Assembly (NCBI GenBank): GCA_021801255.1
Contig: JAJYYH010000003.1
Location: 1 to 64,000 of the forward strand
Length of the DNA: 64,000 nucleotides
Reading direction: 5' to 3'
DNA from: Pseudomonadota bacterium
GTDB lineage: Bacteria; Pseudomonadota; Alphaproteobacteria; Acetobacterales; Acetobacteraceae
Made by a program: the position numbers and the translations under genes. Below, piece after piece: positions 31,757-41,575 of the stretch. The notes under the pieces are model-generated. The model made no database searches and was not told the DNA's origin. It saw only the letters and a list, made by a program, of their open reading frames with translations. Each line of letters starts with the position of its first letter. Position 1 is the first letter of the stretch.

Positions 31757-33217
31757 CTAAGCGGCCCTGGGCAGTGCCTGGCGCCGCAAGAGCCGCCCCG
31801 CCGCCGCCCCGCTCACCCCGCGCGCCCCGGAATAGGCGCTCTCACCGTTGATCCAGGTCTCGATAATGCCAGCGGCCGGCTCCGTCGGATGGTCGTAATC
31901 GGCACGATCGGCGATGGTCGCGGGGTCGAACAGCACGAGATCGGCATGGGCGCCGGGGCGCAGCACGCCGCGATCGGAGAGGCCGAACACGGCGGCTGGC
32001 CGTCCGGTCATTTTGTGGATCGCGGTTTCCAGATCCAACAGCCCGATCTCGCGCACGTAATGGCCAAGCACACGGGGAAATGTGCCCCAGAGACGGGGGT
32101 GGGGAAAGGCGTCATGCGGCAGCCCGTCCGAGCCGATCATGCTGAGCGGATGGGCGAGAATGCGGCGCACATCGGCCTCGTCCATCTGGAAATAGATGGC
32201 GCCCGCCGGCAACAGCCGCGCCGCGGCATCGGCGAGCGAGACGCCCCAATCGTCGGCAATGTCGGCCAGCATGCGCCCGGCCATTTCGGGATGCGGCGCG
32301 GAAAACGTGACTTTCACCGGCACGTCCGCGCGCACCCGCGCTGGCAGCAGCACGGTCGAGGCGGCGGCGTAGGGATAGACGTCGAAGGCGAGGCGCGTTT
32401 GCGCCGCGGCACGCTCAAGCAGCGGCAGGGTCTCGCGCGAGCGGCCGAAATTTTCCGGCAACGCGCATTTGTGGTGGCTGATCACCACGCCTGCCCCGAC
32501 GGCGCGACCAATGCCGAGGCTCTCCTCAATGGCGGCGATGATTTCGCCCCCCTCGTCGCGCAGATGCGTCACATAAAGCCCGCCCTCCTGGCGCAGCGCC
32601 TCGGCGACCGCGATCACCTCCGCGGTCGGCGCGGCGGTGCTCGGCGGATAATAGAGCCCGGTGGAAAGCCCCCAGGCGCCGGCGCGCAGCGCCTCGGCGA
32701 GACGGTCGCGCATGCGCGCGGCCTCGCGCTCGTTTGCCGCCCGCCCGGTATCGCCCGCCAGCGCCGCCACACGGAGCGACATATGCCCGATCAAGGGCAC
32801 GACATTGAGCGGCGGCGGCGCGCGCTCCAGCGCCTCGGCATAGGCGGCGAAACTGTCGAACACCCAGCACGACGCATCGCCGAACAGATTGAGCGGGGCG
32901 GGCGGCGCCTTGAGCCGCTCGGGGGCGAGGCTGATGCCGCAATTGCCGGTGACAACCGTGGTGACACCTTGCGAGAGCTTGCAGGCGAGACAGGAAACCC
33001 CGCACAGCACGGCGCGATCATCATGGGTATGGGCGTCGATGAAGCCGGGCGCGAGAGCATGGCCGGCGCAGGCGATCTCGCGCGCCGCGCTGGCTCCGCC
33101 GAGATCACCGAGGGCGGCGATCTGCGCCCCGTTTACCGCGAGATCGCCGCGCCGGCGCGGCGCGCCGGTGCCGTCAAGGATGAGCGCATCACGGAACAGC
33201 AGGTCATACCGGGCCAT
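31757..33217 (-). CDS. N-acyl-D-amino-acid deacylase (amidohydrolase family)
   Basis: A 486-residue amidohydrolase. The metal-binding HxH is H63-T-H65 in APGFIDAHTHDD. C79 and the VTTVVTGNCGIS segment match D-aminoacylases, as do GLSTGLYYPPSTAAPTAEV and GAGVVISHHKCALP. The C-terminal part keeps MIGSDGLPHDAFPHPRLWGT with a metal-site aspartate. It would release D-amino acids from N-acyl forms. The adjacent strand-mates are transport and hydantoinase genes, which fits a D-amino-acid/hydantoin scavenging theme, though this is inference. Confidence 0.9.
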   Translation of the reverse strand: MARYDLLFRDALILDGTGAPRRRGDLAVNGAQIAALGDLGGASAAREIACAGHALAPGFIDAHTHDDRAVLCGVSCLACKLSQGVTTVVTGNCGISLAPERLKAPPAPLNLFGDASCWVFDSFAAYAEALERAPPPLNVVPLIGHMSLRVAALAGDTGRAANEREAARMRDRLAEALRAGAWGLSTGLYYPPSTAAPTAEVIAVAEALRQEGGLYVTHLRDEGGEIIAAIEESLGIGRAVGAGVVISHHKCALPENFGRSRETLPLLERAAAQTRLAFDVYPYAAASTVLLPARVRADVPVKVTFSAPHPEMAGRMLADIADDWGVSLADAAARLLPAGAIYFQMDEADVRRILAHPLSMIGSDGLPHDAFPHPRLWGTFPRVLGHYVREIGLLDLETAIHKMTGRPAAVFGLSDRGVLRPGAHADLVLFDPATIADRADYDHPTEPAAGIIETWINGESAYSGARGVSGAAAGRLLRRQALPRAA

Positions 33218-33274
33218 GGCGCGAGCCTAGCGGGGTGCGCGGCGACTGTGCAACGGTCTCTCGCCTCGCCCGCT

Positions 33275-36200
33275 TCAACGCCGCGGCGCGGGCGCGTGCG
33301 TCACCTCTGGCGGGGTTGGGCGATCAGGCCCATCGGCATTGTCCTTGCGGTGAAGGACGGCGAATACGGCGGGCACGAAGAGCAGCGTCGAGACGGTGGC
33401 GAACAGGAGCCCGCCGATCACCGCGCGGCCGAGCGGCGCGTTCTGCTCGCCGCCATCGCCGAGGCCGAGCGCCATCGGGATCATGCCGATGACCATGGCG
33501 GAGGCGGTCATCAGCACCGGGCGAAGCCGCACGAAGCCCGCCTCCAGCGCGGCCAGGGTGGAGTTCTTGCCGCTTGCCAACTGCTCCCGCGCGAAGGCTA
33601 CGACCAGGATCGAGTTGGCGGTGGCGACGCCCATGCACATGATCGCCCCGGTCAGCGCCGGCACGGAAAGTTCAGTATGCGTGACGAACAGGATCCACAC
33701 AATACCCGCGAGCGCCGCAGGCAACGCCGTGATGATGATGAAGGGGTCAAGCCAGGACTGGAAATTCACCACCAGCAGCAGATAGATCAGGACGATCGAG
33801 CCGACCAGGCCAAAGAGCAATTCGCTATAGGCGGTGTTCATCGTATCGACCTGGCCGCGCACCGCGATCGTCACGCCGGGTGGGCGGTATTTCATATTTT
33901 CGGCGATGACCTGGTTGATGTCGTCCGACACGCCCCCGAGATCGCGGCCCTGGACGGAGGCAAAAATCTCTTCCATCGGCTGCACGTTATAGTGCGAGAC
34001 CATGCCGGGGCGGCCCATCGGCCTGATGGTCGCGAGCGCGCCGAGAACCTGGGCATCCTTGCCGAGATTGGAGATCGGCATGTTGATCAGATCGTTCATC
34101 GTATCGATCCGATATTGCGGCGTCTGGCCGACCAGGAAGTAGGTAATGCCGGATTTGTAATCGAGGTAGAAATTGGGGCTGGTCTGATAGTTGGAATAGA
34201 GCGAGGTCAGCATCGAATTGGTGACATCTGCCTCTGTCAGCCCGACCAGCTTCGCGTAGCTGCGGTTAACGTTGACTTCAAGCGTCGGATAGTTGAAGGG
34301 CTGCGCAAGGTGAATATCGACGAGGCCGGGCACATGCACGGTTTGCTTGAAGATACGAAGGGCAAAATCATAATCGGTCTGGAGATCGGGCCCCGCCACC
34401 TGGATATCGATCGGCGAGGGGCGGCCAAAATTGAGGATCTGCGTGTTCATGTCGGCTGGCATGAAATAGAATGTTGTGCCAGGGAAATGCTCGGACAACT
34501 CGTCGCGCAGCACGGCCACGTATTGCGCCGTCGGACCATGATCCTTCTTGAGCGTGATCAGAACATCGGCGTCCTCGGGGCCGAACGAGCCGGTGCTGAG
34601 ATAGGCGAGCGGAATACCCGCCACCGGAAGGTCGATATTGTCAACAAAAGTGTCCACTTCATGCGGCGGCAGACGCGAGCGAATGTAATCCTCAACCTCT
34701 TGGCAGAGCCGCGCCGTCTCCTCGATGCGCGTGCCGGTTTGCGCTCTGATGTGCAAATACATCACCCCGGCATCGACATCGGGGAAGAAAATTCGCCCCA
34801 GCCATGGCACCAGCGCCACCACGGAGATTACCGTAAAGGCCAGGAAAATCGGAATGAAGAAGGCGCGCACGCTAAGCAGGGTCGCCAGAATCTCGCGATA
34901 GCCCGCCCGCATCCGCTCAAAGCCACGCTCAAAGCCCTTCTGAAAACGCACGAACGGGTTGCGTGATTTCGGCGCGGCATGCCCCTCTCCCGCATGACGC
35001 ACATTGCGCAGCATATAGACCGCCATCGTCGGTACCAATGTAACCGACAGGATGAAAGAGGCGACCATCGCGAAAACCACCGCCTCGGCGAGCGGCACGA
35101 AGAGATAATAGGAAACCCCGGTGAGCAGAAACATCGGCGCGAACACGACGCTGATCGCCAGCACCGAAAGCAGCGCCGGGATGACGATCTGCTGCGCGCC
35201 ATCGAGGATGGCGGTCTCGATGTCCTTGCCCATCTCCATGTGGTAGTTGAAATTCTCGATCGTCACGGTCGCTTCATCGACCAGGATGCCGACGGCGAGC
35301 GCGAGCCCGCCCATCGTCAGTGTGTTGATCGTCTGGCCAATCGCCGAGAGCACAATGATCGACGACAATATCGATAGTGGGATGGAAACCGCGATGATGA
35401 TGGTCGAGCGGATGGAGCCGAGAAACAGCAGGATCATCATCGCGGTGAGCACCGCGGCGATTACCGCCTCGCGCACCACGCCTCCGATCGCCGCCTTGAC
35501 GAAGATCGACTGGTCGCCAACGAGATGCAGCTCCATGCCCTTGGGCACGGTCTCCTCGATCAGCGGCATGCGGTCCTTGACACCCTGGACGATATCGAGC
35601 GTCGAGACGGCGCCCGCCTTGACCACAGGCATTAGCACGGCGCGCTCGCCATTCACCCGCACCATGTTGGTCTGCGGGATGGCTCCATCATGGATGAAGG
35701 CGACATCCTTGGCGTAGATGACCGTACCGTTGCCCTTTTTGATCGGGAAAAAATTCATCTCCGCGATGCTGCGCGGCTGATCGGTCAGCACCATGTCCCA
35801 TTCATATTTCCCGATCTTTTCCGTCCCCGTCGGCAGGATGAGATTCTGCTGGTTGATCTGATCGACCACGTCCTGCGGCGAAAGCGCGTTCGCCTGCATC
35901 GCCTGCGGGTTGAGATCGGCGATCACCATGCGGTATTTGCCGCCATAGGGCGTGAGAATGGCCGAGCCCTGCACCGAGGCCAGCGCCGGTCGGATCACGT
36001 TGTTGGAATAGTCGAACAGAATTGTCTCCGGCACCGTGGTGCTGGAGGCCGTCATCGAAATGACGGGAATGCTCGCGGCATTGTAGAAGAGCACGAAAGG
36101 CGGCACCGAGCCACGCGGAAAAAAGCTCAGAACGACCTGCGCGGTGGCCGTCACCTCGGAAAGCGCCGCCGAGATATTCACGTGATTATCAAAGTAAATT

Positions 36201-36478
36201 TTCAATATGCCGTAATCGATCATCGAGTTCGACTCGATATGCTCGATATCGGGCGTCGTCTGGGTTACGGTTTCCTCGAAAAAGAAGACAAATCTATCAG
36301 CTATATCGATAGGCAACATGCCGTTGTACTGAAACACCACGGCCACAACGGGAATATTGATGGACGGAAAAATATCTTTCGGCGTGCGGATGGCCGCGAG
36401 CGTTCCGAACAACAGGATCAGTATCGCCAACACCACGAAGGTGTAGGGCCGCCTGAGCGCTACGCGAACCATCCACAT
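33275..36478 (-). CDS. RND efflux transporter permease, second copy of a tandem pair
   Basis: A 1067-residue inner-membrane permease. It opens with VALRRPYTFVVLAILILLFG and has porter domains (TPDIEHIESNSMIDYGILKI; LSTGSFGPEDADVLITLKKD). The proton-relay helix is VGILVDEATVTIENFNYHME with Asp-Glu where AcrB has Asp-Asp. The family end is LMTASAMVIGMIPMALGLGD. The ATG at 36478 matches the start of its tandem sister. The longer frame upstream is sister DNA in another phase. It shares long, nearly identical tracts with the upstream copy, densest in the 3' half. No adaptor (MFP) or outer-membrane factor gene adjoins the pair. Confidence 0.92.
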   Translation of the reverse strand: MWMVRVALRRPYTFVVLAILILLFGTLAAIRTPKDIFPSINIPVVAVVFQYNGMLPIDIADRFVFFFEETVTQTTPDIEHIESNSMIDYGILKIYFDNHVNISAALSEVTATAQVVLSFFPRGSVPPFVLFYNAASIPVISMTASSTTVPETILFDYSNNVIRPALASVQGSAILTPYGGKYRMVIADLNPQAMQANALSPQDVVDQINQQNLILPTGTEKIGKYEWDMVLTDQPRSIAEMNFFPIKKGNGTVIYAKDVAFIHDGAIPQTNMVRVNGERAVLMPVVKAGAVSTLDIVQGVKDRMPLIEETVPKGMELHLVGDQSIFVKAAIGGVVREAVIAAVLTAMMILLFLGSIRSTIIIAVSIPLSILSSIIVLSAIGQTINTLTMGGLALAVGILVDEATVTIENFNYHMEMGKDIETAILDGAQQIVIPALLSVLAISVVFAPMFLLTGVSYYLFVPLAEAVVFAMVASFILSVTLVPTMAVYMLRNVRHAGEGHAAPKSRNPFVRFQKGFERGFERMRAGYREILATLLSVRAFFIPIFLAFTVISVVALVPWLGRIFFPDVDAGVMYLHIRAQTGTRIEETARLCQEVEDYIRSRLPPHEVDTFVDNIDLPVAGIPLAYLSTGSFGPEDADVLITLKKDHGPTAQYVAVLRDELSEHFPGTTFYFMPADMNTQILNFGRPSPIDIQVAGPDLQTDYDFALRIFKQTVHVPGLVDIHLAQPFNYPTLEVNVNRSYAKLVGLTEADVTNSMLTSLYSNYQTSPNFYLDYKSGITYFLVGQTPQYRIDTMNDLINMPISNLGKDAQVLGALATIRPMGRPGMVSHYNVQPMEEIFASVQGRDLGGVSDDINQVIAENMKYRPPGVTIAVRGQVDTMNTAYSELLFGLVGSIVLIYLLLVVNFQSWLDPFIIITALPAALAGIVWILFVTHTELSVPALTGAIMCMGVATANSILVVAFAREQLASGKNSTLAALEAGFVRLRPVLMTASAMVIGMIPMALGLGDGGEQNAPLGRAVIGGLLFATVSTLLFVPAVFAVLHRKDNADGPDRPTPPEVTHAPAPRR

Positions 36479-36495
36479 GGGTCGTTTCTCTCGCC

Positions 36496-39400
36496 CTAGT
36501 CCCGCGGTCCAGATTCGTGTGACACCCGCGGTGGCTCCGAGGAATCCGGTTTGTCGAGATTTTCTTTGCGATGGAGAACAGCAAAGACGGTCGGCACGAA
36601 GAGCAGCGTCGAGATGGTGGCGAACAGGAGCCCTCCGATCACCGCGCGGCCGAGCGGCGCGTTCTGCTCGCCGCCGTCGCCGAGCCCGAGCGACATCGGG
36701 ATCATGCCAATGACCATGGCGGAGGCGGTCATCAGCACCGGGCGAAGCCGCACGAAGCCCGCCTCCAGCGCGGCCAGGGTGGAGTTCTTGCCCTCCGCCA
36801 ACTGCTCCCGCGCGAAGGCCACGACCAGGATCGAGTTGGCGGTGGCGACGCCCATGCACATGATCGCCCCGGTCAGCGCCGGCACGGAAAGCTCGGTATG
36901 CGTGACGAAGAGCATCCAAACAATGCCCGCGAGCGCCGCCGGCAACGCCGTGATGATGATGAAGGGATCAAGCCAGGACTGGAAATTCACCACCAGCAAC
37001 AGATAGATCAGGACGATCGAGCCGACCAGGCCAAAGAGCAATTCGCTATAGGCGGTGTTCATCGTGTTGACCTGGCCGCGCACCGTCACCGAGACACCTG
37101 GGGGGCGGGATTTCATGTTGGCAGCGATCACCCGGTTGATGTCGTCCGAGACGCCGCCGAGATCACGGCCCTGGACGGAGGCAAAAATATCCTCCTCGGG
37201 TTGAACGTTGTAATGGGAAACCATGCCAGGCTCGCCAATCGGCTTGAAAGAGGCGAGCGCGCCGAGAACCTGGGCGTTCTTACCAAGGTTAGAGATCGGC
37301 ATATTGATCAGATCGTTCATCGTATCGATACGGTATTGCGGTGTTTGGCCGACCAGGAAGTAGGTGATGCCGGTCCTGTAATCGAGATAAAAATTCGGGC
37401 TGGTCTGATAGTTGGAATAGAGCGAGGTCAGCATCGAGCCGGTGATATTTGCCTCTGTCAGCCCGACCAGCTTCGCGTAGCTGCGATCGGTATCAACCTG
37501 AATGCTGGGATAATTGAATGGCTGCGCAAGATGCGTATCGACGAGGCCCGGGATGAGATTGAATTGCCGATAAAGACGCAGCGCGAATTCATAGTCAGTG
37601 CGCAGATCAGGGCCGGAGATCTGGATATCGATCGGCGAGGGACGGCCGAAATTGAGGATCTGCGTGTTCATGTCGGCTGGCATGAAATAGAATGTTGTGC
37701 CAGGGAAATGCTCCGCCAGTTCATGGCGCAGCAGCGCCACGTATTGCGCCGTCGGGCCGTGATCCTTCTTGAGCGTGATCAGAACATCGGCGTCCTCGGG
37801 GCCGAACGAGCCGGTGCTGAGATAGGCGAGCGGAATGCCCGCCACCGGAAGATCGATATTGTCAACAAAAGTGTCCACTTCATGCGGCGGCAGACGCGAG
37901 CGGATGAAATCTTCGACCTCCTGGCAGAGCCGCGCCGTCTCCTCGATGCGCGTGCCGGTCTGCGCCATGATGTGCAAATACATCACCCCGGCATCGACAT
38001 TGGGGAAGAAAATCCGCCCCAGCCATGGCACCAGCCCCACCACGGAGATCACCGTAAAGGCCAGGAAAATCGGAATGAAGAAGGCGCGCACACCAAGCAG
38101 GGTCGCCAGAACCTCGCGATAGCCCGCCCGCATGCGGGCAAACCCGCGCTCAAAGCCCTGCTGGAAACGCACTAACGGGTTGCGCGACTTTGGCGCCGCA
38201 TTCGCCCCCTCCTCGCCATGCTCATGATGCGCGACGTTGCGCAGCATATAGACCGCCATCGTCGGCACCAGCGTGCGCGAGAGGATGAAGGAGGCGACCA
38301 TGGCAAAAATCACCGCCTCGGCGAGCGGCACGAAGAGATAATAGGAAACCCCGGTGAGCAGCCACATCGGCGCGAACACGATGCTGATCGAGAGCAGCGA
38401 GAGCAGCGCCGGGATGACGATCTGCTGCGCGCCATCGAGGATGGCGGTCTCGATGTCCTTGCCCATCTCCATGTGGTAGTTGAAATTCTCGATCGTCACG
38501 GTCGCTTCATCGACCAGCATGCCGACGGCGAGCGCGAGCCCGCCCAATGTCAGCGTGTTGATGGTCTGGCCGATCGCCGAAAGGGCGACGATCGAGGAGA
38601 GCACCGAGAGTGGAATGGAAACCGCGATGATGATCGTCGAACGGACGGAGCCGAGAAACAGCAGGATCATCAGCGCGGTGAGCACCGCGGCGATCGCCGC
38701 CTCCCGCACCACACCGTCGATCGCCGCGGTGACAAAAATCGACTGATCGCCGATGAGATGCAGTTCCATGCCCTTGGGAGATGTCTCCCGGATCAGCGGC
38801 ATGCGATCCTTGACGCCTTGCACGATCTCAAGTGTCGAGACATCGCCCGCCTTGACCACCGGCATCAGCACGGCGCGCTCGCCGTTCACCCGCACCATGT
38901 TGGTCTGCGGCACGGAGCCGTCATGGATGAAGGCGACATCCTTGGCGTAGATCACCGTGCCGTTAGCTTTCTTGATCGGGAAAAAATTCATCTCCGGGAT
39001 GTTGCGCGGCTGATCGGTCAGCATCACGTCCCATTCGTATTTCCCGATCTTTTCCGTCCCCGTCGGCAGGATGAGATTCTGCTGGTTGATCTGCTCGACC
39101 ACGTCCTGCGGCGAAAGCGCGTTCGCCTGCATCGCCTGCGGGTTGAGATCGGCGATCACCATGCGGTATTTGCCGCCATAGGGCGTCAGCACCGCCGAGC
39201 CCTGCACTGAGGCCAGCGCCGGTCGGATCACGTTGTTGGAATAATCGAACAGAATGGTCTCCGGCACGGTGGTGCTGGACGCCGTCATCGAAATGACGGG
39301 AATGCTCGCGGCATTGTAGAATAATACATAGGGCGGCACCGAACCGCGTGGGAAATACTTCAGGACCACCTGCGCGGTGGCCGTCACCTCGGCCAGGGCG

Positions 39401-39711
39401 GCGGCAACATCGACATGATTGTCAAAGAAAATCTTGACAATGCCATAATCGATCATCGAGTTCGACTCGATATGCTCGATATCGGGCGTGGTCGCGGTCA
39501 CCGTGCGTTCGAAGAAATAGACAAACCGGCCCGAAATATCCTGGGGCATCATCCCGTTATACTGAAACACGACGGCGACCACGGGAATATCGATGGACGG
39601 AAAAATATCCTTCGCTGTGCGGATCGCGGAAAGCGCGCCGAACAGCAGGATCAGAATGGCCAGCACCACGAAGGTATAGGGCCGCCTGAGCGCGACTTGA
39701 ACAATCCACAT
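36496..39711 (-). CDS. RND efflux transporter permease, first copy of a tandem pair
   Basis: A 1071-residue permease, 17 bases upstream of the second copy and in the same operon. Same layout: VALRRPYTFVVLAILILLFG, SNSMIDYGIVKIFFDNHVDV, VGMLVDEATVTIENFNYHME, and VVNFQSWLDPFIIITALPAA. A clear difference is the insert HHEHGEEGANAAPKSRNP after helix 6, where the other copy is shorter. Two different but related permeases side by side suggest a heteromeric pump as in MdtBC, or a recent duplication. The substrate is unknown. A 12-bp perfect palindrome sits directly before the ATG. Confidence 0.92.
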   Translation of the reverse strand: MWIVQVALRRPYTFVVLAILILLFGALSAIRTAKDIFPSIDIPVVAVVFQYNGMMPQDISGRFVYFFERTVTATTPDIEHIESNSMIDYGIVKIFFDNHVDVAAALAEVTATAQVVLKYFPRGSVPPYVLFYNAASIPVISMTASSTTVPETILFDYSNNVIRPALASVQGSAVLTPYGGKYRMVIADLNPQAMQANALSPQDVVEQINQQNLILPTGTEKIGKYEWDVMLTDQPRNIPEMNFFPIKKANGTVIYAKDVAFIHDGSVPQTNMVRVNGERAVLMPVVKAGDVSTLEIVQGVKDRMPLIRETSPKGMELHLIGDQSIFVTAAIDGVVREAAIAAVLTALMILLFLGSVRSTIIIAVSIPLSVLSSIVALSAIGQTINTLTLGGLALAVGMLVDEATVTIENFNYHMEMGKDIETAILDGAQQIVIPALLSLLSISIVFAPMWLLTGVSYYLFVPLAEAVIFAMVASFILSRTLVPTMAVYMLRNVAHHEHGEEGANAAPKSRNPLVRFQQGFERGFARMRAGYREVLATLLGVRAFFIPIFLAFTVISVVGLVPWLGRIFFPNVDAGVMYLHIMAQTGTRIEETARLCQEVEDFIRSRLPPHEVDTFVDNIDLPVAGIPLAYLSTGSFGPEDADVLITLKKDHGPTAQYVALLRHELAEHFPGTTFYFMPADMNTQILNFGRPSPIDIQISGPDLRTDYEFALRLYRQFNLIPGLVDTHLAQPFNYPSIQVDTDRSYAKLVGLTEANITGSMLTSLYSNYQTSPNFYLDYRTGITYFLVGQTPQYRIDTMNDLINMPISNLGKNAQVLGALASFKPIGEPGMVSHYNVQPEEDIFASVQGRDLGGVSDDINRVIAANMKSRPPGVSVTVRGQVNTMNTAYSELLFGLVGSIVLIYLLLVVNFQSWLDPFIIITALPAALAGIVWMLFVTHTELSVPALTGAIMCMGVATANSILVVAFAREQLAEGKNSTLAALEAGFVRLRPVLMTASAMVIGMIPMSLGLGDGGEQNAPLGRAVIGGLLFATISTLLFVPTVFAVLHRKENLDKPDSSEPPRVSHESGPRD

Positions 39712-39723
39712 CGAACCGGTTCG
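39712..39723. promoter_or_regulatory. 12-bp palindrome abutting the RND start codon
   Basis: CGAACCGGTTCG lies at -1 to -12 of the first RND gene, with AGGGAAAG just upstream as the likely ribosome site. It could be a repressor operator or fold over the start codon in mRNA. No regulator gene is adjacent. Confidence 0.35.
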
Positions 39724-39850
39724 CTTTCCCTATGCCTGCCAACGGGCAGCTGGAGGCCCATCCCATGCCGACCCTGCCGGGCTCGGGATATCGCCCGACC
39801 GGCCCCCGGCATCTAGCGCAGCCGCCGCGAGGGGGGAATTATATTTTCTT

Positions 39851-41575
39851 TTAAGCCTCTCCCCGCAGCCGCGCCGTCGCTTCCGCGTCAACCGCGCCGG
39901 CGGCGTCGAGATGCACGCGATAGAGCGCGCGGGCCATCGCGGCGGAAACCACGCCGTCGCGCACATCCCGCGCCACCGCCTCGGGCGCGCGCCGCGCGGG
40001 ATCGCCGAAGCCGCCACCCCCGGGCAGTTTGAGCACCAGGCGCTGACCTTCGGGGATGATCTGGAACCCCTTGGCGCGGAGAAGCGTGCCATCCGAAAGC
40101 GCCACCACCCCCGCCGCGCCCGCCCCGCCGCCGGCGCGCCCGCGCGGCGCATGCGCGACACGATCAAACACCGCGTTGCAGGCGAATTCCTGATCCCCCT
40201 TGGTGCCGATTTCCATGACCTGGCCGAGGCCGCCCCGCATCCGCCCGGCGCCGCCGGAATCAGGGCGCAACTCTTTCCGCCAGAACACCACCGGGGCGAC
40301 GTTCTCGGTGGCTTCCACCGGCATGGTGCGCACGCCCGAGGGAAACGCCGTGCCGTCCAGCCCGTCGCGCGCCGGCCGCGCCCCGGTGCCGCCGGAGTTG
40401 AAGGTGATGACCTCGAAATCGGGCAAGGCCGGCCGATTGCCGCGCGCTCCCCCGGAAATCGCCCCACCCCCGCGCAAGGGCGGGTTCCACAGGCACGACG
40501 AGCCCTCCGCCGCGACACGTTCCGGCACCGCCTGGAAAAGGCAGCCCATCATCAGGTCCGGCAGCAACTGGCCGATGACATGGCGCACCGAGACCGCGTA
40601 GGGCCGTGGCGCATTGAGGATCGAGCCTTCCGGGATTACCATGCGCAGCGGCGCGAGGCTCGCCCAATTATTGGGAATTTCGGGCGCCACCACCACCTTG
40701 ATGCCAAACGCGGCATAGGCCCGGCAATAGGCGGGGGGAACATTGATCCCGCGCGGGGACAACCCCGAGGTGCCAGCGAAATCGACGCTGATGTCCCCCT
40801 CGCCGATCGTCATCGCGGCGGCAAGCCGCACTTCCTCGTCATAGCCGTCGGAGAAAATTTCCGCCCGATAGGTGCCGCGGGGCAACCGCGCGATCTCGGC
40901 CGCGGTCGCGCGGCGGGAGCTTGTGAAGATGAAATCCGCCAGTTCATCCAGCGTGCCGAGGCGGAATTCGTCGAACATGGCGCCCAGCCGGCGCGCGCCA
41001 GCCTCGTTGCAGGCGGTCAGCGAATAGACATCACCCTCGAGTTCGACGGGAAGGCGCGAGCCGGCGCGGAGAAAATCGAAAAAAGTCTCGTTGGGCTGCC
41101 CGGCGTCAAAACACTTGACGATCGGGATATAAAGCCCCTCCTCGAACACCGAGCGGCCCTCCGGGCCCATTCCCAGACCGCCGATATCGATGACATGGGC
41201 GGTATTGGCGAACAGTGCCACCAGGCGCCCACCATGGAAGGCCGGGGTGACGACGGTGAGGTCGTGCAGATGCCCGGTGCCGAGCCAGGGGTCGTTGGTG
41301 ATGTAGTGATCGCCTGGGCGCATCGTCGGGGCGGGGAATTTGCGCAGGAAATGCCCGACGCTTTCCGACATCGAGTTGACATGGCCGGGCGTGCCGGTCA
41401 CCGCCTGAGCGAGCATCCGGCCATCAAGGGTGAAAATCCCCGCCGACAGATCGCCCGCCTCGCGCACCGTGGTGCTGAAGGCGGTGCGGATCATCGTCTG
41501 CGCCTGCTCCTCCACCACCGCGATCAGCCGGTTCCACATCACCTGGAGGCGGATCCGCGCCAGCGCCGTGCTCAT
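39851..41575 (-). CDS. hyuB: Hydantoinase B / 5-oxoprolinase beta-type subunit
   Basis: A 574-residue protein of the HyuB family. Features are RTAFSTTVREAGDLSAGIFT, MLAQAVTGTPGHVNSMSESV, the metal-linked DHYITNDPWLGTGHLHDLTV and later GINVPPAYCRAYAAFGIKVV. With HyuA it hydrolyses hydantoins, oxoproline or N-methylhydantoins using ATP. Its ATG overlaps the hyuA stop by four bases. The usual GGGG signature near the C-terminus (LPGGGGFGDPARR) is present. Confidence 0.92.
   Translation of the reverse strand: MSTALARIRLQVMWNRLIAVVEEQAQTMIRTAFSTTVREAGDLSAGIFTLDGRMLAQAVTGTPGHVNSMSESVGHFLRKFPAPTMRPGDHYITNDPWLGTGHLHDLTVVTPAFHGGRLVALFANTAHVIDIGGLGMGPEGRSVFEEGLYIPIVKCFDAGQPNETFFDFLRAGSRLPVELEGDVYSLTACNEAGARRLGAMFDEFRLGTLDELADFIFTSSRRATAAEIARLPRGTYRAEIFSDGYDEEVRLAAAMTIGEGDISVDFAGTSGLSPRGINVPPAYCRAYAAFGIKVVVAPEIPNNWASLAPLRMVIPEGSILNAPRPYAVSVRHVIGQLLPDLMMGCLFQAVPERVAAEGSSCLWNPPLRGGGAISGGARGNRPALPDFEVITFNSGGTGARPARDGLDGTAFPSGVRTMPVEATENVAPVVFWRKELRPDSGGAGRMRGGLGQVMEIGTKGDQEFACNAVFDRVAHAPRGRAGGGAGAAGVVALSDGTLLRAKGFQIIPEGQRLVLKLPGGGGFGDPARRAPEAVARDVRDGVVSAAMARALYRVHLDAAGAVDAEATARLRGEA

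Noticed and set aside
36479-36919. Upstream extension of the second RND permease by 147 residues
   Set aside because: It reads the sister gene's 3' end in another phase; the true start at 36478 aligns with the sister's N-terminus.
39730-40518. 262-residue minus-strand open frame
   Set aside because: An Arg/Pro-rich frame shadow of hyuB.
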